64,000 bases of DNA. Source: Flavobacterium sp. HJ-32-4 (GTDB taxonomy: Bacteria; Bacteroidota; Bacteroidia; Flavobacteriales; Flavobacteriaceae). A program made the translations under genes and the position numbers. Each line of letters begins with the position of its first letter. Within the stretch, counting starts at the first letter, position 1. Below the pieces are notes generated by a model. The model ran no database searches and was not told the DNA's origin. It saw only the letters and a program-made list of their open reading frames with translations. The stretch is taken from contig NZ_CP092832.1 in the NCBI RefSeq assembly GCF_022532105.1, positions 1,240,001 to 1,304,000 of the forward strand, read 5' to 3'. Positions 9,277 through 16,598 of this stretch are shown here, piece by piece.

Positions 9277-9774
9277 ATGAAAAAGAATATTTTTCTTTTA
9301 TCCGTTCTGTCGGTTTTTGCCCTGACAACGGCTTCTGCACAGGAGTCCAGCAAGAAAACCGTCACAAAAAAACAAGCCAATACAACAGTAGAGGCGCCTA
9401 AACCGGCGGTTACAGGTCCTGGCATCGTTTTCGAAAACGAAACCATCGACTACGGAACAATCGAGTTCAAGGCAGATGGCAAGCGCGAGTTCGTGTTCAC
9501 TAACAACGGAACCGAGCCGCTGATCATCAAAAATGCACAAGGCTCTTGCGGCTGTACCGTTCCGACGTGGCCAAAAGACCCAATCGCTCCAGGCGCGAAA
9601 GGTGTAATCGGTGTGAAATATGCTACGGAAAGAGTAGGATCGTTCACCAAAACCGTTACCCTTACGACCAATGCTTCTGAAACACCAAAAGTGTTGACAA
9701 TCAAAGGAACCGTAAAGCCTGATCCAAACGCAGCGCAACCAGCTCCGGCTGCTGCACCTGCTACAAAAAGCTAA
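9277..9774 (+). CDS. exported DUF1573-domain protein
   Basis: A 165-residue protein with signal peptide MKKNIFLLSVLSVFALTTASA. A Lys/Thr-rich linker is followed by one DUF1573 domain, an Ig-like or ASH-like beta sandwich, from about residue 50 to 150. The hallmark segments are FENETIDYGTIEFKADGKR, FTNNGTEPLIIKNAQGSCGC and VIGVKYATERVGSFTKTVTL. The tail is rich in Ala and Pro. Proteins of this family are exported and very common in Bacteroidota, but their function is not settled; a role as a periplasmic or surface binding module is usually suggested. It has its own promoter element and terminator. Confidence 0.9.
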   Translation: MKKNIFLLSVLSVFALTTASAQESSKKTVTKKQANTTVEAPKPAVTGPGIVFENETIDYGTIEFKADGKREFVFTNNGTEPLIIKNAQGSCGCTVPTWPKDPIAPGAKGVIGVKYATERVGSFTKTVTLTTNASETPKVLTIKGTVKPDPNAAQPAPAAAPATKS

Positions 9775-9798
9775 TACGTTTATCAACGTGTGAAATGA

Positions 9799-9823
9799 AA
9801 GCTTCCGAAAGGAGGCTTTTTTT
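9799..9823 (+). terminator. intrinsic terminator after the DUF1573 gene
   Basis: AAGCTTCC and GGAGGCTT form an 8-base stem with a GAAA tetraloop and one G-U pair, followed by a T-run. Confidence 0.85.
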
Positions 9824-9830
9824 GTAAACG

Positions 9831-9898
9831 ATGCGAAAACTCGAAAATGACGAACTCGGCCGAAAGTCGCCGGATGAATTCCGCCATGCGGGAAAAAA
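9831..9898 (+). other. probable original 5' end of the RNA methyltransferase gene, out of frame
   Basis: From the ATG at 9831 the reading is MRKLENDELGRKSPDEFRHA followed by GK. This looks like the N-terminus that flavobacterial TrmH-like proteins of this type carry, as I remember them. It reaches a run of six A (9893-9898) and then goes out of frame with the rest of the gene. With five A instead of six it would continue directly into TPLILVLDDVRSALN. Either the gene has a one-base insertion here, or the window has a sequencing error in the A-run. Confidence 0.6.
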
Positions 9899-10368
9899 CA
9901 CCGCTTATTCTGGTGCTCGACGATGTGCGAAGCGCCTTAAATGTAGGATCTGTTTTTCGGACGGCCGATGCCTTTATCGTTGAGAAAATCATCCTGTGCG
10001 GAATTACGGCAACGCCACCCAATAAGGAAATCAACAAAACGGCCCTCGGCGCGACCGAAACCGTAGCGTGGGAGTATCGGGAGGACATCCTGGAAACCCT
10101 CGCGGAACTTCAGGCGGCCGGTGTCAAAACCTACGCCGTTGAGCAGGCGGAGGGCGCAACGATGCTCGATACCTTTCATCCAGAACCGGATACGACCTAT
10201 GCGTTGGTATTCGGCAACGAGGTGTTTGGTGTGTCACAAGAAGCCGTGAATGCCTGCGGCCAATGTCTTGAAATTCCGCAATCGGGCACTAAACACTCGT
10301 TAAATATCGCGGTCAGTGTGGGGGTCGTAGTATGGGATATCTGTTCTAAATGGAAAGTCGGTATATGA
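9847..10368 (+). CDS. TrmH/SpoU-family RNA 2'-O-methyltransferase, N-terminus probably frameshifted
   Basis: A SPOUT-class methyltransferase using S-adenosylmethionine on a tRNA or rRNA ribose. The three family motifs are present: DDVRSALNVGSVFRTADAF, then ALVFGNEVFGVS, then LEIPQSGTKHSLNIAVSVG with the knotted C-terminus. The ATG at 9847 gives 173 residues, but its first 17 (MTNSAESRRMNSAMREK) do not look conserved. The ATG at 9886 gives a 160-residue protein starting MREKTPLIL. A better N-terminus lies in another frame from 9831 and would join after removal of one A from the run at 9893-9898. The catalytic domain is complete. The stop overlaps the ATG of the next gene (ATGA). Confidence 0.85.
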   Translation: MTNSAESRRMNSAMREKTPLILVLDDVRSALNVGSVFRTADAFIVEKIILCGITATPPNKEINKTALGATETVAWEYREDILETLAELQAAGVKTYAVEQAEGATMLDTFHPEPDTTYALVFGNEVFGVSQEAVNACGQCLEIPQSGTKHSLNIAVSVGVVVWDICSKWKVGI

Positions 10369-12425
10369 GAAAAATTGCGGGATGGGGCGTACTGCTCCTG
10401 ATGTATGGGTTCCTTCAGGCACAGAATGTAGCACCGGTGTTGCACGCTACGGGCAATCAGGAGTATTGTCCAGGCAGCGCCTTGCCCATCGTCACCAGCA
10501 TGACCATTACCGATCCGGATGATACCGCCACCGACGCGATTTACATCCAGATTTCGCAGGGATATGTGCAAGGACAGGACGTGCTGTCGCTTACCGGAAC
10601 CCACCCGGGGATCGTACCCTCATGGGATCCGCTTGCGGGGAAACTTACCTTGAAGAACCCGGCAGGCACGCCTGTATCGTATACCGACTTCATCGCGGCC
10701 ATCGAGGATGTGGTCTTTACCAACTCCGCCGCCAATGTCTCGGGCACCCGCGTGTTTTCCATCACAGTAGGACAGGCAAATTACCTTCCGTCTACACAAC
10801 ATTATTACCAATACGTTCCCAACCTGGGCATTACCTGGTCATCCGCCCTTACCGCCGCTGCCGCCAGCACGTATTATGGGTTGCAGGGCTATCTCGCTAC
10901 GATCCTCTCGGCAGATGAAGCGCAACTCTGCGGCGAACAATCGTCGGGCGCGGGCTGGATTGGTGGAAGCGACTCGGGCCAGGAAGGGCTCTGGAAGTGG
11001 ATGACCGGCCCTGAAGCGGGAACTGTGTTCTGGGACAACGGCCCGGCTACGGGTTTCTTCTTCTGGAACAACGGCGAACCCAACAATCTCGGTGACGAGG
11101 ATTATGCACACATTACAGCACCCGGTGTGGGCGTACCGGGCTCATGGAACGACCTTTCCAACACGGGGGACGTGAGCGGCAATTACCAGCCAAAAGGATA
11201 TATTGTGGAATATGGTGGAATGCCGGGCGATCCGGTGTTGCAGATATCCACCACTTCAAGTCTCTACGTACCCTCGATTTCCGACACTACCGGCGCCACG
11301 GTCTGCGGCTCAGGAAGTGCGTTGCTAAAAGCCGAAACCAATGACGGCACAATCGGATGGTTTGCGGCGCCGACCGGTGGCGTACGCTTAGGAACGGGTC
11401 CACAATTTACAACGCCCGTTGTTTCGGCTACCACCCAGTTTTATGCCGATCCGTTCAACGGAACCTGTCCCGGCGCTACCCGCACGCCGGTTACCCTCAC
11501 CGTATTGCAGGTGCCGCAAGTTACCGTTTTGGATCCAGGCCGCTCCTGTGGTGATCCGGTGCAACTCGAAGCCAGCAGCAATGTCGGTTTCATTCGTTGG
11601 TACGATGCGCCGACCGGTGGCACCCTTGTGGGTAACGGACCCTATTTTACCACACCTGCCCTTACCCAAACGACGACCTATTACCTCGAAGCCGACAATG
11701 ACGGCTGTATCTCGCCCACACGGGTTTCGGTGACCCTGCCGGTGTACCAAAAACCGGTGGTAGCAGACGATACGTTTACCATTTGTCCCGGCGATACGCT
11801 CGTGCTCGATGCGGGCGTGTCGAATGTGAGCTACCAGTGGTCACCTACAAACGAGACGACACGTACGATCAACGTCACCGAAGGGGGCGTATATTCCGTA
11901 ACGGTCACTACGCCACAGCCTGAAGGTTGCAGCGCAGTGGCGACGTTTACGGTAACCGAGTTTGTGCCGCCGGTGATTTCAGAGATTGTCCTGGATGGCC
12001 TTACGGCGACGGTGGTGATGGCGCAGCCCGGTGACTTTGAATATTCATTGGATGGGACGACCTTTTCCGATTCGCCCGTACTCCAGCTACCCGAATCCGG
12101 ATTGTACACCGCCTATGTGCGGGAGAAGAACCAATGCGGAAACGACAAGAAGGAATTCGTAATAGGAATGATCCCGCCGTATTTCACTCCAAATGGCGAC
12201 GGACGAAACGATTATTGGTCTATTCGGGGTGGACTCAAATACCCAGGATTCCAGTTATCGGTTTTTGATCGCTACGGGAAGCTGATAACGACGCTCTCAG
12301 GCGCGAACCGCAATTGGGACGGAACGTATAACGGAAGACCTGCACCCGCGGGAGACTACTGGTTCGTTCTTAAACTCGATCCCACCACCGCCGATATCCG
12401 CGGACATTTCAGCTTGTTGCGCTAA
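10365..12425 (+). CDS. T9SS type B cargo with C-type lectin domain
   Basis: A 686-residue exported protein. It starts MRKIAGWGVLLLMYGFLQAQ, a signal peptide. Residues about 30-130 form a cadherin-like or Ig-like region with calcium-type acidic residues (TITDPDDTATDA). Residues about 140-290 are a C-type lectin-like domain (ITWSSALTAAAASTYYGLQ, WIGGSDSGQEGLWKWMTG, WNNGEPNNLGDEDYAHI). Two Ig-like repeats of the type IGWFAAPTGGVRLGTGPQF and IRWYDAPTGGTLVGNGPYF follow, then a PKD-like part. The last about 85 residues (YFTPNGDGRNDYWSI to HFSLLR) are the gliding-motility-associated CTD that targets cargo to the type IX secretion system. Its function is probably surface adhesion or glycan binding. 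Its 3' end overlaps the convergent folK fusion by 17 bases. Confidence 0.92.
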   Translation: MRKIAGWGVLLLMYGFLQAQNVAPVLHATGNQEYCPGSALPIVTSMTITDPDDTATDAIYIQISQGYVQGQDVLSLTGTHPGIVPSWDPLAGKLTLKNPAGTPVSYTDFIAAIEDVVFTNSAANVSGTRVFSITVGQANYLPSTQHYYQYVPNLGITWSSALTAAAASTYYGLQGYLATILSADEAQLCGEQSSGAGWIGGSDSGQEGLWKWMTGPEAGTVFWDNGPATGFFFWNNGEPNNLGDEDYAHITAPGVGVPGSWNDLSNTGDVSGNYQPKGYIVEYGGMPGDPVLQISTTSSLYVPSISDTTGATVCGSGSALLKAETNDGTIGWFAAPTGGVRLGTGPQFTTPVVSATTQFYADPFNGTCPGATRTPVTLTVLQVPQVTVLDPGRSCGDPVQLEASSNVGFIRWYDAPTGGTLVGNGPYFTTPALTQTTTYYLEADNDGCISPTRVSVTLPVYQKPVVADDTFTICPGDTLVLDAGVSNVSYQWSPTNETTRTINVTEGGVYSVTVTTPQPEGCSAVATFTVTEFVPPVISEIVLDGLTATVVMAQPGDFEYSLDGTTFSDSPVLQLPESGLYTAYVREKNQCGNDKKEFVIGMIPPYFTPNGDGRNDYWSIRGGLKYPGFQLSVFDRYGKLITTLSGANRNWDGTYNGRPAPAGDYWFVLKLDPTTADIRGHFSLLR

Positions 12426-13545
12426 GTACTTTTTTCCGGATTTCGTCTAGGATAAAAAGATAGTCCTTCTGGTTTTTGACAAAATCGAGTTTCGAAACAT
12501 CGATGACGAGGATGTTCATTCCCTGCTGCGACTTAATAAAATCGAGGTAACCTTTGTTGATCTTTTCGAGGTATTCGGCCGGAATTTCCTGCTCATAGGC
12601 ACGGCCTCTTTTCCGGATGTTGGCCAGCAACCGTTCGGTGTCCTGGTATAAGTATACGTAAAGATCAGGTCGCGGCATTTCCCGGTAAATAATATCGAAC
12701 AGTTTTCGGTAAAGGCGGTACTCGTCCTCTGCCAGTGTCACCTTGGCGAAAATCAGCGATTTGAAGACGTGGTAATCCGATACGATGAAGTCGCGGAAGA
12801 GGTCGAACTGCGCAATGTCATCCGATAACTGCTGGTAGCGATCGGCCAGAAACGACATTTCCAAAGGGAAGGCATACCGCGGCTGGTCTTTATAAAACTT
12901 CGGCAGGAAGGGGTTGTCGGCAAAACGCTCCAGCACGGTTTTGGCATTGAAATCCTCGGCGATGCGGGTGGTAAGGGTGGTTTTTCCGGCCCCGATGTTC
13001 CCTTCGATCGCGATATAACTGAAGTTGCCGAATGGGAATCCGTTTCCGGGTAACTGTGGCGTTCCGACATGGCGACAATGGGATTCCGGAAGTGCTCTGA
13101 TAAGGTCATCAACCGTTGCCCCTGAAACAGGATGCACAAAATCCGGCAGGATGTCGCGTAGTGGAAACAACACAAAATCACGGGTCGCCATCCGCGGATG
13201 CGGAACCGACAGTTGCGGGGTATCCATCACTTCATCATCCCAGGTAAGGATGTCAATATCGATGGGTCGTGATGAGTAGGTGCCCGTCCGGATGCGTCCT
13301 GCTTTCTTTTCGATCCCTAACACACTTTTCAGCACGACCGATGGTTTCTTGAGGGTATGCACTAGGATGGCAACATTTAAGAAATCACCGCCTTCGAAGC
13401 CCCACGCAGGCGACTCGTATACGCCTGAAACCCGAATGACGGTCCCGATCTCGGCATGAATCCGGGCGATGGCGGAATCAAGCGACGCAAGCCGGTCGCC
13501 TTCATTGCTGCCCAGCGACAGGATGACGCGGTGTTGCAGGTTCAT
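12409..13545 (-). CDS. folK: fused FolK pyrophosphokinase and deoxynucleoside kinase
   Basis: A 378-residue bifunctional protein. Residues 1-165 are 6-hydroxymethyl-7,8-dihydropterin pyrophosphokinase (VILSLGSNEGDRLASLDSA, NVAILVHT, RPIDIDIL, VPHPRM), which makes the dihydropterin diphosphate used in folate synthesis. From about residue 175 a deoxynucleoside kinase of the dCK/dGK type begins, with P-loop IAIEGNIGAGKTTL (K188), an ERF motif (VLERFADNPFL) and the lid region (IRKRGRAYEQEI). It would phosphorylate deoxynucleosides for salvage. The fusion is typical of Bacteroidota. The start MNLQHRVILSLGS was preferred to an ATG six codons upstream. Convergent with the lectin gene. Confidence 0.93.
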   Translation of the reverse strand: MNLQHRVILSLGSNEGDRLASLDSAIARIHAEIGTVIRVSGVYESPAWGFEGGDFLNVAILVHTLKKPSVVLKSVLGIEKKAGRIRTGTYSSRPIDIDILTWDDEVMDTPQLSVPHPRMATRDFVLFPLRDILPDFVHPVSGATVDDLIRALPESHCRHVGTPQLPGNGFPFGNFSYIAIEGNIGAGKTTLTTRIAEDFNAKTVLERFADNPFLPKFYKDQPRYAFPLEMSFLADRYQQLSDDIAQFDLFRDFIVSDYHVFKSLIFAKVTLAEDEYRLYRKLFDIIYREMPRPDLYVYLYQDTERLLANIRKRGRAYEQEIPAEYLEKINKGYLDFIKSQQGMNILVIDVSKLDFVKNQKDYLFILDEIRKKVLSATS

Positions 13546-13583
13546 GGGGCGCAAAGTAATCAAATTCGGGCGTATAATAAAGC

Positions 13584-13591
13584 TATATTTG
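13584..13591 (+). promoter_or_regulatory. -7 promoter element of sppA
   Basis: TATATTTG matches TAnnTTTG and lies 66 bases before the sppA ATG. It sits in the gap between the divergent folK fusion and sppA. Confidence 0.5.
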
Positions 13592-13657
13592 CAGTTCCAG
13601 ACGTGCGGATGTAACGCTGCCTGTCTGTGAAAGACTTATCGTAAAACTAAACGTACT

Positions 13658-15421
13658 ATGAAGTTTCTGTCAAATGTTTTAGCCACGATTGTGGGGCTTT
13701 TCGTTTTTTCTGTACTTTCTTTTTTCATGTTCCTGCTCGTGGCGGCTGTGGCCGGTGGCGGGAAAGAGTCGACTGAAGTGAAGGACGATTCGGTCATCGA
13801 ACTGGATCTGGCCGATATCTCCAATGACTACGCCGGCAAGTACTCTGACCCCTGGGTAGAATCACTGTCGGGGAAGAGCCGTGTGGGGGTGATGGATGTG
13901 GTAAAAGCCATCCGGGCAGCAGGAGAAGACGACCAGATAAAAGGGATTTCCATCCTCAACAACACCTCCGACCTCGGGATCGCCCAGGCCAAGGCCCTTC
14001 GCGACGCGCTGGCCGATTTCCGCAAATCGAAGAAGTTCGTTTTGTCGTATAGCAATGCGTATTCCCAAAAAGAATACTACATCGGTTCTGTTGCCGACAC
14101 CGTCTACCTGAACCCGGTCGGCGAGATGGATTTCCGTGGACTGTCTACCGAACTGATGTTCTTCAAAGACCTTCAGGAGAAGTCGGGCATCCGTATGGAA
14201 GTCATCCGTCACGGTAAATACAAATCGGCCGTAGAGCCCTTCCTTGAAAACAAAATGAGCGACGCCAACCGCGAGCAACTCACCGCACTTTTGGGTGGGA
14301 TTTGGTCTGGTATCCTGAACGATATCTCTAAAAGCCGCCATATTCCGGTTTCCCAGTTGAATGCTATTGCCGACGGACTCCTCGCCCGTACGCCCGAGAT
14401 GGCAAAAAACCAGAAGCTGGTCGATCGCGTTGCGTATGAAGACCAATACCACGATGCCATTCGTAAGGCATTGAAGGTGGAAAAAGACAAAAACTACAAC
14501 AGCGTCAAAATCGCCGATTATGCAAAGAATGTGGCTACCACTCCGGATGAAGGCCTGGGCAGTGACCGCATCGCTGTCATTTATGCGCAGGGTGAGATCA
14601 AATCGGGTGAAGGCGACGTGACCTATATTGGCGAGGGTTCGATGCGCCGTGCCCTGAAAGAGGCACGCGAGAACAAACGCATCAAGGCGGTGGTATTGCG
14701 CGTCGATAGTCCGGGTGGAAGCGCCCTTACGTCTGACCTGATCTGGAGGGAGATCGAACTGACGAAAAAGAAAAAGCCGGTTATCGTGTCGATGGGGAAC
14801 CTCGCGGCCTCCGGCGGGTATTATATTTCCTGCGGGGCCGACCAGATTTTTGCGGAAGAAGGTACCATCACCGGTTCCATCGGTGTGTTTGGCGTATTGC
14901 CGAACGTCAAGGGACTCAGCGACAAGATGGGCATCCATGCGGAAACCGTCAGTACCAATGTCAATGCGGCTACGTACAGTCCGTTTCGTCCGCTTGACGA
15001 CACCACACGTAAAACACTTACCGAAAGCGTCGAGTATATCTACAGCACCTTCGTAGGTCGTGTAGCCAAAGGACGCCACATGACGCCGGCCCAGGTCGAT
15101 TCAATCGGGCAGGGGCGGGTTTGGTCAGGAAAAGACGCCCTTCGAATTGGGTTGGTCGATAAAATCGGCGGACTTGATGCGGCGCTGGCAGAAGCAGCCA
15201 AACGGGCGAAGATCACGAAATACCGGACGATGAATTTCCCGGAGTATAAGAAAGAACTGGGCGATGTATTGGCAGAACTCATGCCGTTTGCCAGCACGCG
15301 CGAGAGCATTATGAAGGAAGAGTTAGGCGAAGCGAACTACCGCATCCTGCAACAGTGGCGGGAAGCGATGGGCCAGAAAGGCGTACAGGCCCGATTGCCG
15401 TACGACATCCGCCTGAACTAA
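13658..15421 (+). CDS. sppA: signal peptide peptidase SppA, long (67K-type) form
   Basis: A 587-residue inner-membrane serine protease that degrades cleaved signal peptides on the periplasmic side. An N-terminal transmembrane helix ([19 protein letters not shown]) is followed by two tandem S49 domains. The general base lysine is K189 in [12 protein letters not shown] of the first domain and the nucleophile is S385 in [15 protein letters not shown] of the second, the same split as in Escherichia coli Spp[18 protein letters not shown] forms part of the substrate groove. The gene has a -7 element and a terminator of its own and appears monocistronic. Confidence 0.95.
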   Translation: MKFLSNVLATIVGLFVFSVLSFFMFLLVAAVAGGGKESTEVKDDSVIELDLADISNDYAGKYSDPWVESLSGKSRVGVMDVVKAIRAAGEDDQIKGISILNNTSDLGIAQAKALRDALADFRKSKKFVLSYSNAYSQKEYYIGSVADTVYLNPVGEMDFRGLSTELMFFKDLQEKSGIRMEVIRHGKYKSAVEPFLENKMSDANREQLTALLGGIWSGILNDISKSRHIPVSQLNAIADGLLARTPEMAKNQKLVDRVAYEDQYHDAIRKALKVEKDKNYNSVKIADYAKNVATTPDEGLGSDRIAVIYAQGEIKSGEGDVTYIGEGSMRRALKEARENKRIKAVVLRVDSPGGSALTSDLIWREIELTKKKKPVIVSMGNLAASGGYYISCGADQIFAEEGTITGSIGVFGVLPNVKGLSDKMGIHAETVSTNVNAATYSPFRPLDDTTRKTLTESVEYIYSTFVGRVAKGRHMTPAQVDSIGQGRVWSGKDALRIGLVDKIGGLDAALAEAAKRAKITKYRTMNFPEYKKELGDVLAELMPFASTRESIMKEELGEANYRILQQWREAMGQKGVQARLPYDIRLN

Positions 15422-15426
15422 AAACG

Positions 15427-15458
15427 AAAGGCTGCTCTGAAAAAGGGCAGTCTTTTTT
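15427..15458 (+). terminator. intrinsic terminator after sppA
   Basis: A 12-base imperfect stem (AAAGGCTGCTCT with AGGGCAGTCTTT, two G-U pairs) and a GAAAA loop precede a T-run. Confidence 0.85.
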
Positions 15459-15544
15459 CTTTGTCCCTGATCCCCAGTTACGATTTTGATGTTGGATTGT
15501 GGATGGATTGACTTAATGCCTTTGACCGGGTATGAATTTGTCAC

Positions 15545-15606
15545 CATATACGCTTTATATACGCTTTATCTAGGGAGTATCCAGGCAGTATCCAGGCAGT
15601 ATCCAG
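15545..15606. repeat. array of 11-base units in the sppA-ompW gap
   Basis: Five consecutive 11-base units and a partial sixth. The first two (CATATACGCTT and TATATACGCTT) differ by one base; the third is TATCTAGGGAG; the fourth and fifth are both TATCCAGGCAG; the last starts TATCCAG. All share the position of an AT pair, and 11 bases is close to one DNA turn. The rest of the 318-base gap (15422-15739) holds only the two terminators and no coding frame that I can support. Confidence 0.8.
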
Positions 15607-15689
15607 TTTTTACGACCCGTTATCAATGACCGAAAAAGTCGTCAGGCCCCCCGTTTAATGAAGAAGAGGGCAATGACGGAAATAACTAC

Positions 15690-15720
15690 AAAAGAAAACG
15701 GCCCCTTTCCAGAGGCCGTT
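15690..15720 (-). terminator. intrinsic terminator after the OmpW-like gene
   Basis: Read on the minus strand AACGGCC and GGCCGTT form a 7-base stem followed by TTCTTTTG. It lies 20 bases after the stop of the OmpW-like gene. Confidence 0.75.
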
Positions 15721-15739
15721 CCCATTTTGAAAAACCACA

Positions 15740-16417
15740 TCAAAATTTCATTCCGACGCCGAAACCAAAGAGCCACGGGTTGATATCGACGTCGGCTGGA
15801 ATAGACAGTCCGGCGGCCAGGTTAGAGGCGTCAACCGTCACGTCCGTATTGAGAAAGATCTTTTTGACGTCTGCGTTCACGAAGAACTTGTCGTTGATCA
15901 TGTAGTCGAAGCCTGCCTGGAACGCGAAGCCCAGTGCGTTTGAGTAGCTGACATCCTTCACTACGCTGCCTTCATCGGCCCCATAGAAAATGGTGTAGTT
16001 CACACCGGCACCGAGATACGGACGGAAGGGCTTGTCGACATTGAAATGGTATTGTGCCGTCAGGGTCGGAGGCAGCAACCATACACTGCCGAGGTCGACA
16101 TCGGCTGTGCCACCGCCGATGGGAGACAAGTCTGATTTCACGGTTTTGACATCGTGTTTGGCCGTGCCCAGGATGAGTTCCGCCGACCAGTTGGGCGTGA
16201 AGAAATACGTGAAGTCGAGTTCAGGTATGAAGGCCGTCGAGATGTCGACATCACCCCCAATGGCCCCAATCGAGGCGCTTTCATCCGGCACAACGGCCAC
16301 GCCGCGGAGGCGCACTTGCCAATGTTTGAAACTGTCTTCGTTCTTGGTGTCCTGTGCAACAGCTGCAAACGGTAAACCGACCAGAAGGGCAAAGACGCAG
16401 ATTTTTAGCGATTTCAT
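15740..16417 (-). CDS. OmpW-family outer-membrane beta-barrel protein
   Basis: A 225-residue exported protein. The signal peptide is MKSLKICVFALLVGLPFAAVA. Alternating strands follow, with family-like segments TYFFTPNWSAELILGTAKHD, VWLLPPTLTAQYHFN and FRPYLGAGVNYTIFYG, and the chain ends in GFGVGMKF with the terminal aromatic residue of outer-membrane barrels. OmpW proteins are small eight-stranded barrels in the outer membrane with a hydrophobic channel; the ligand is unknown. A longer frame adds 31 residues upstream but lacks an export signal, so the ATG at 16417 was chosen. Divergent from the AsmA gene. Confidence 0.9.
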   Translation of the reverse strand: MKSLKICVFALLVGLPFAAVAQDTKNEDSFKHWQVRLRGVAVVPDESASIGAIGGDVDISTAFIPELDFTYFFTPNWSAELILGTAKHDVKTVKSDLSPIGGGTADVDLGSVWLLPPTLTAQYHFNVDKPFRPYLGAGVNYTIFYGADEGSVVKDVSYSNALGFAFQAGFDYMINDKFFVNADVKKIFLNTDVTVDASNLAAGLSIPADVDINPWLFGFGVGMKF

Positions 16418-16563
16418 GTGTTTTCGTTTTGAATTACAGTTCAAAAGTACCCCTGAAGAATCGCTTCGGGTATGATAATAATCATAGGGCGGAAAGTTTG
16501 TTTTTGACACTTTTTTGCTCCAAATCTTAGCAAAACATTATCACCGAAAAAAAGGCAAAACCT

Positions 16564-16571
16564 TACATTTG
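16564..16571 (+). promoter_or_regulatory. -7 promoter element of the AsmA-like gene
   Basis: TACATTTG matches TAnnTTTG and lies 27 bases before the ATG at 16599. Confidence 0.5.
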
Positions 16572-16598
16572 TTCGCATCCATCCTAAACCCTGTGGTT

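Noticed and set aside
9893..9898. Programmed ribosomal frameshift in the TrmH-like gene
   Set aside because: Joining the frames needs a +1 shift, and A-run slippage of ribosomes usually gives -1. No stop codon or structured element typical of +1 sites is seen, so an indel is the simpler explanation.
15545..15606. Possible CRISPR-like array
   Set aside because: Units are 11 bases without spacers, and there are no cas genes.
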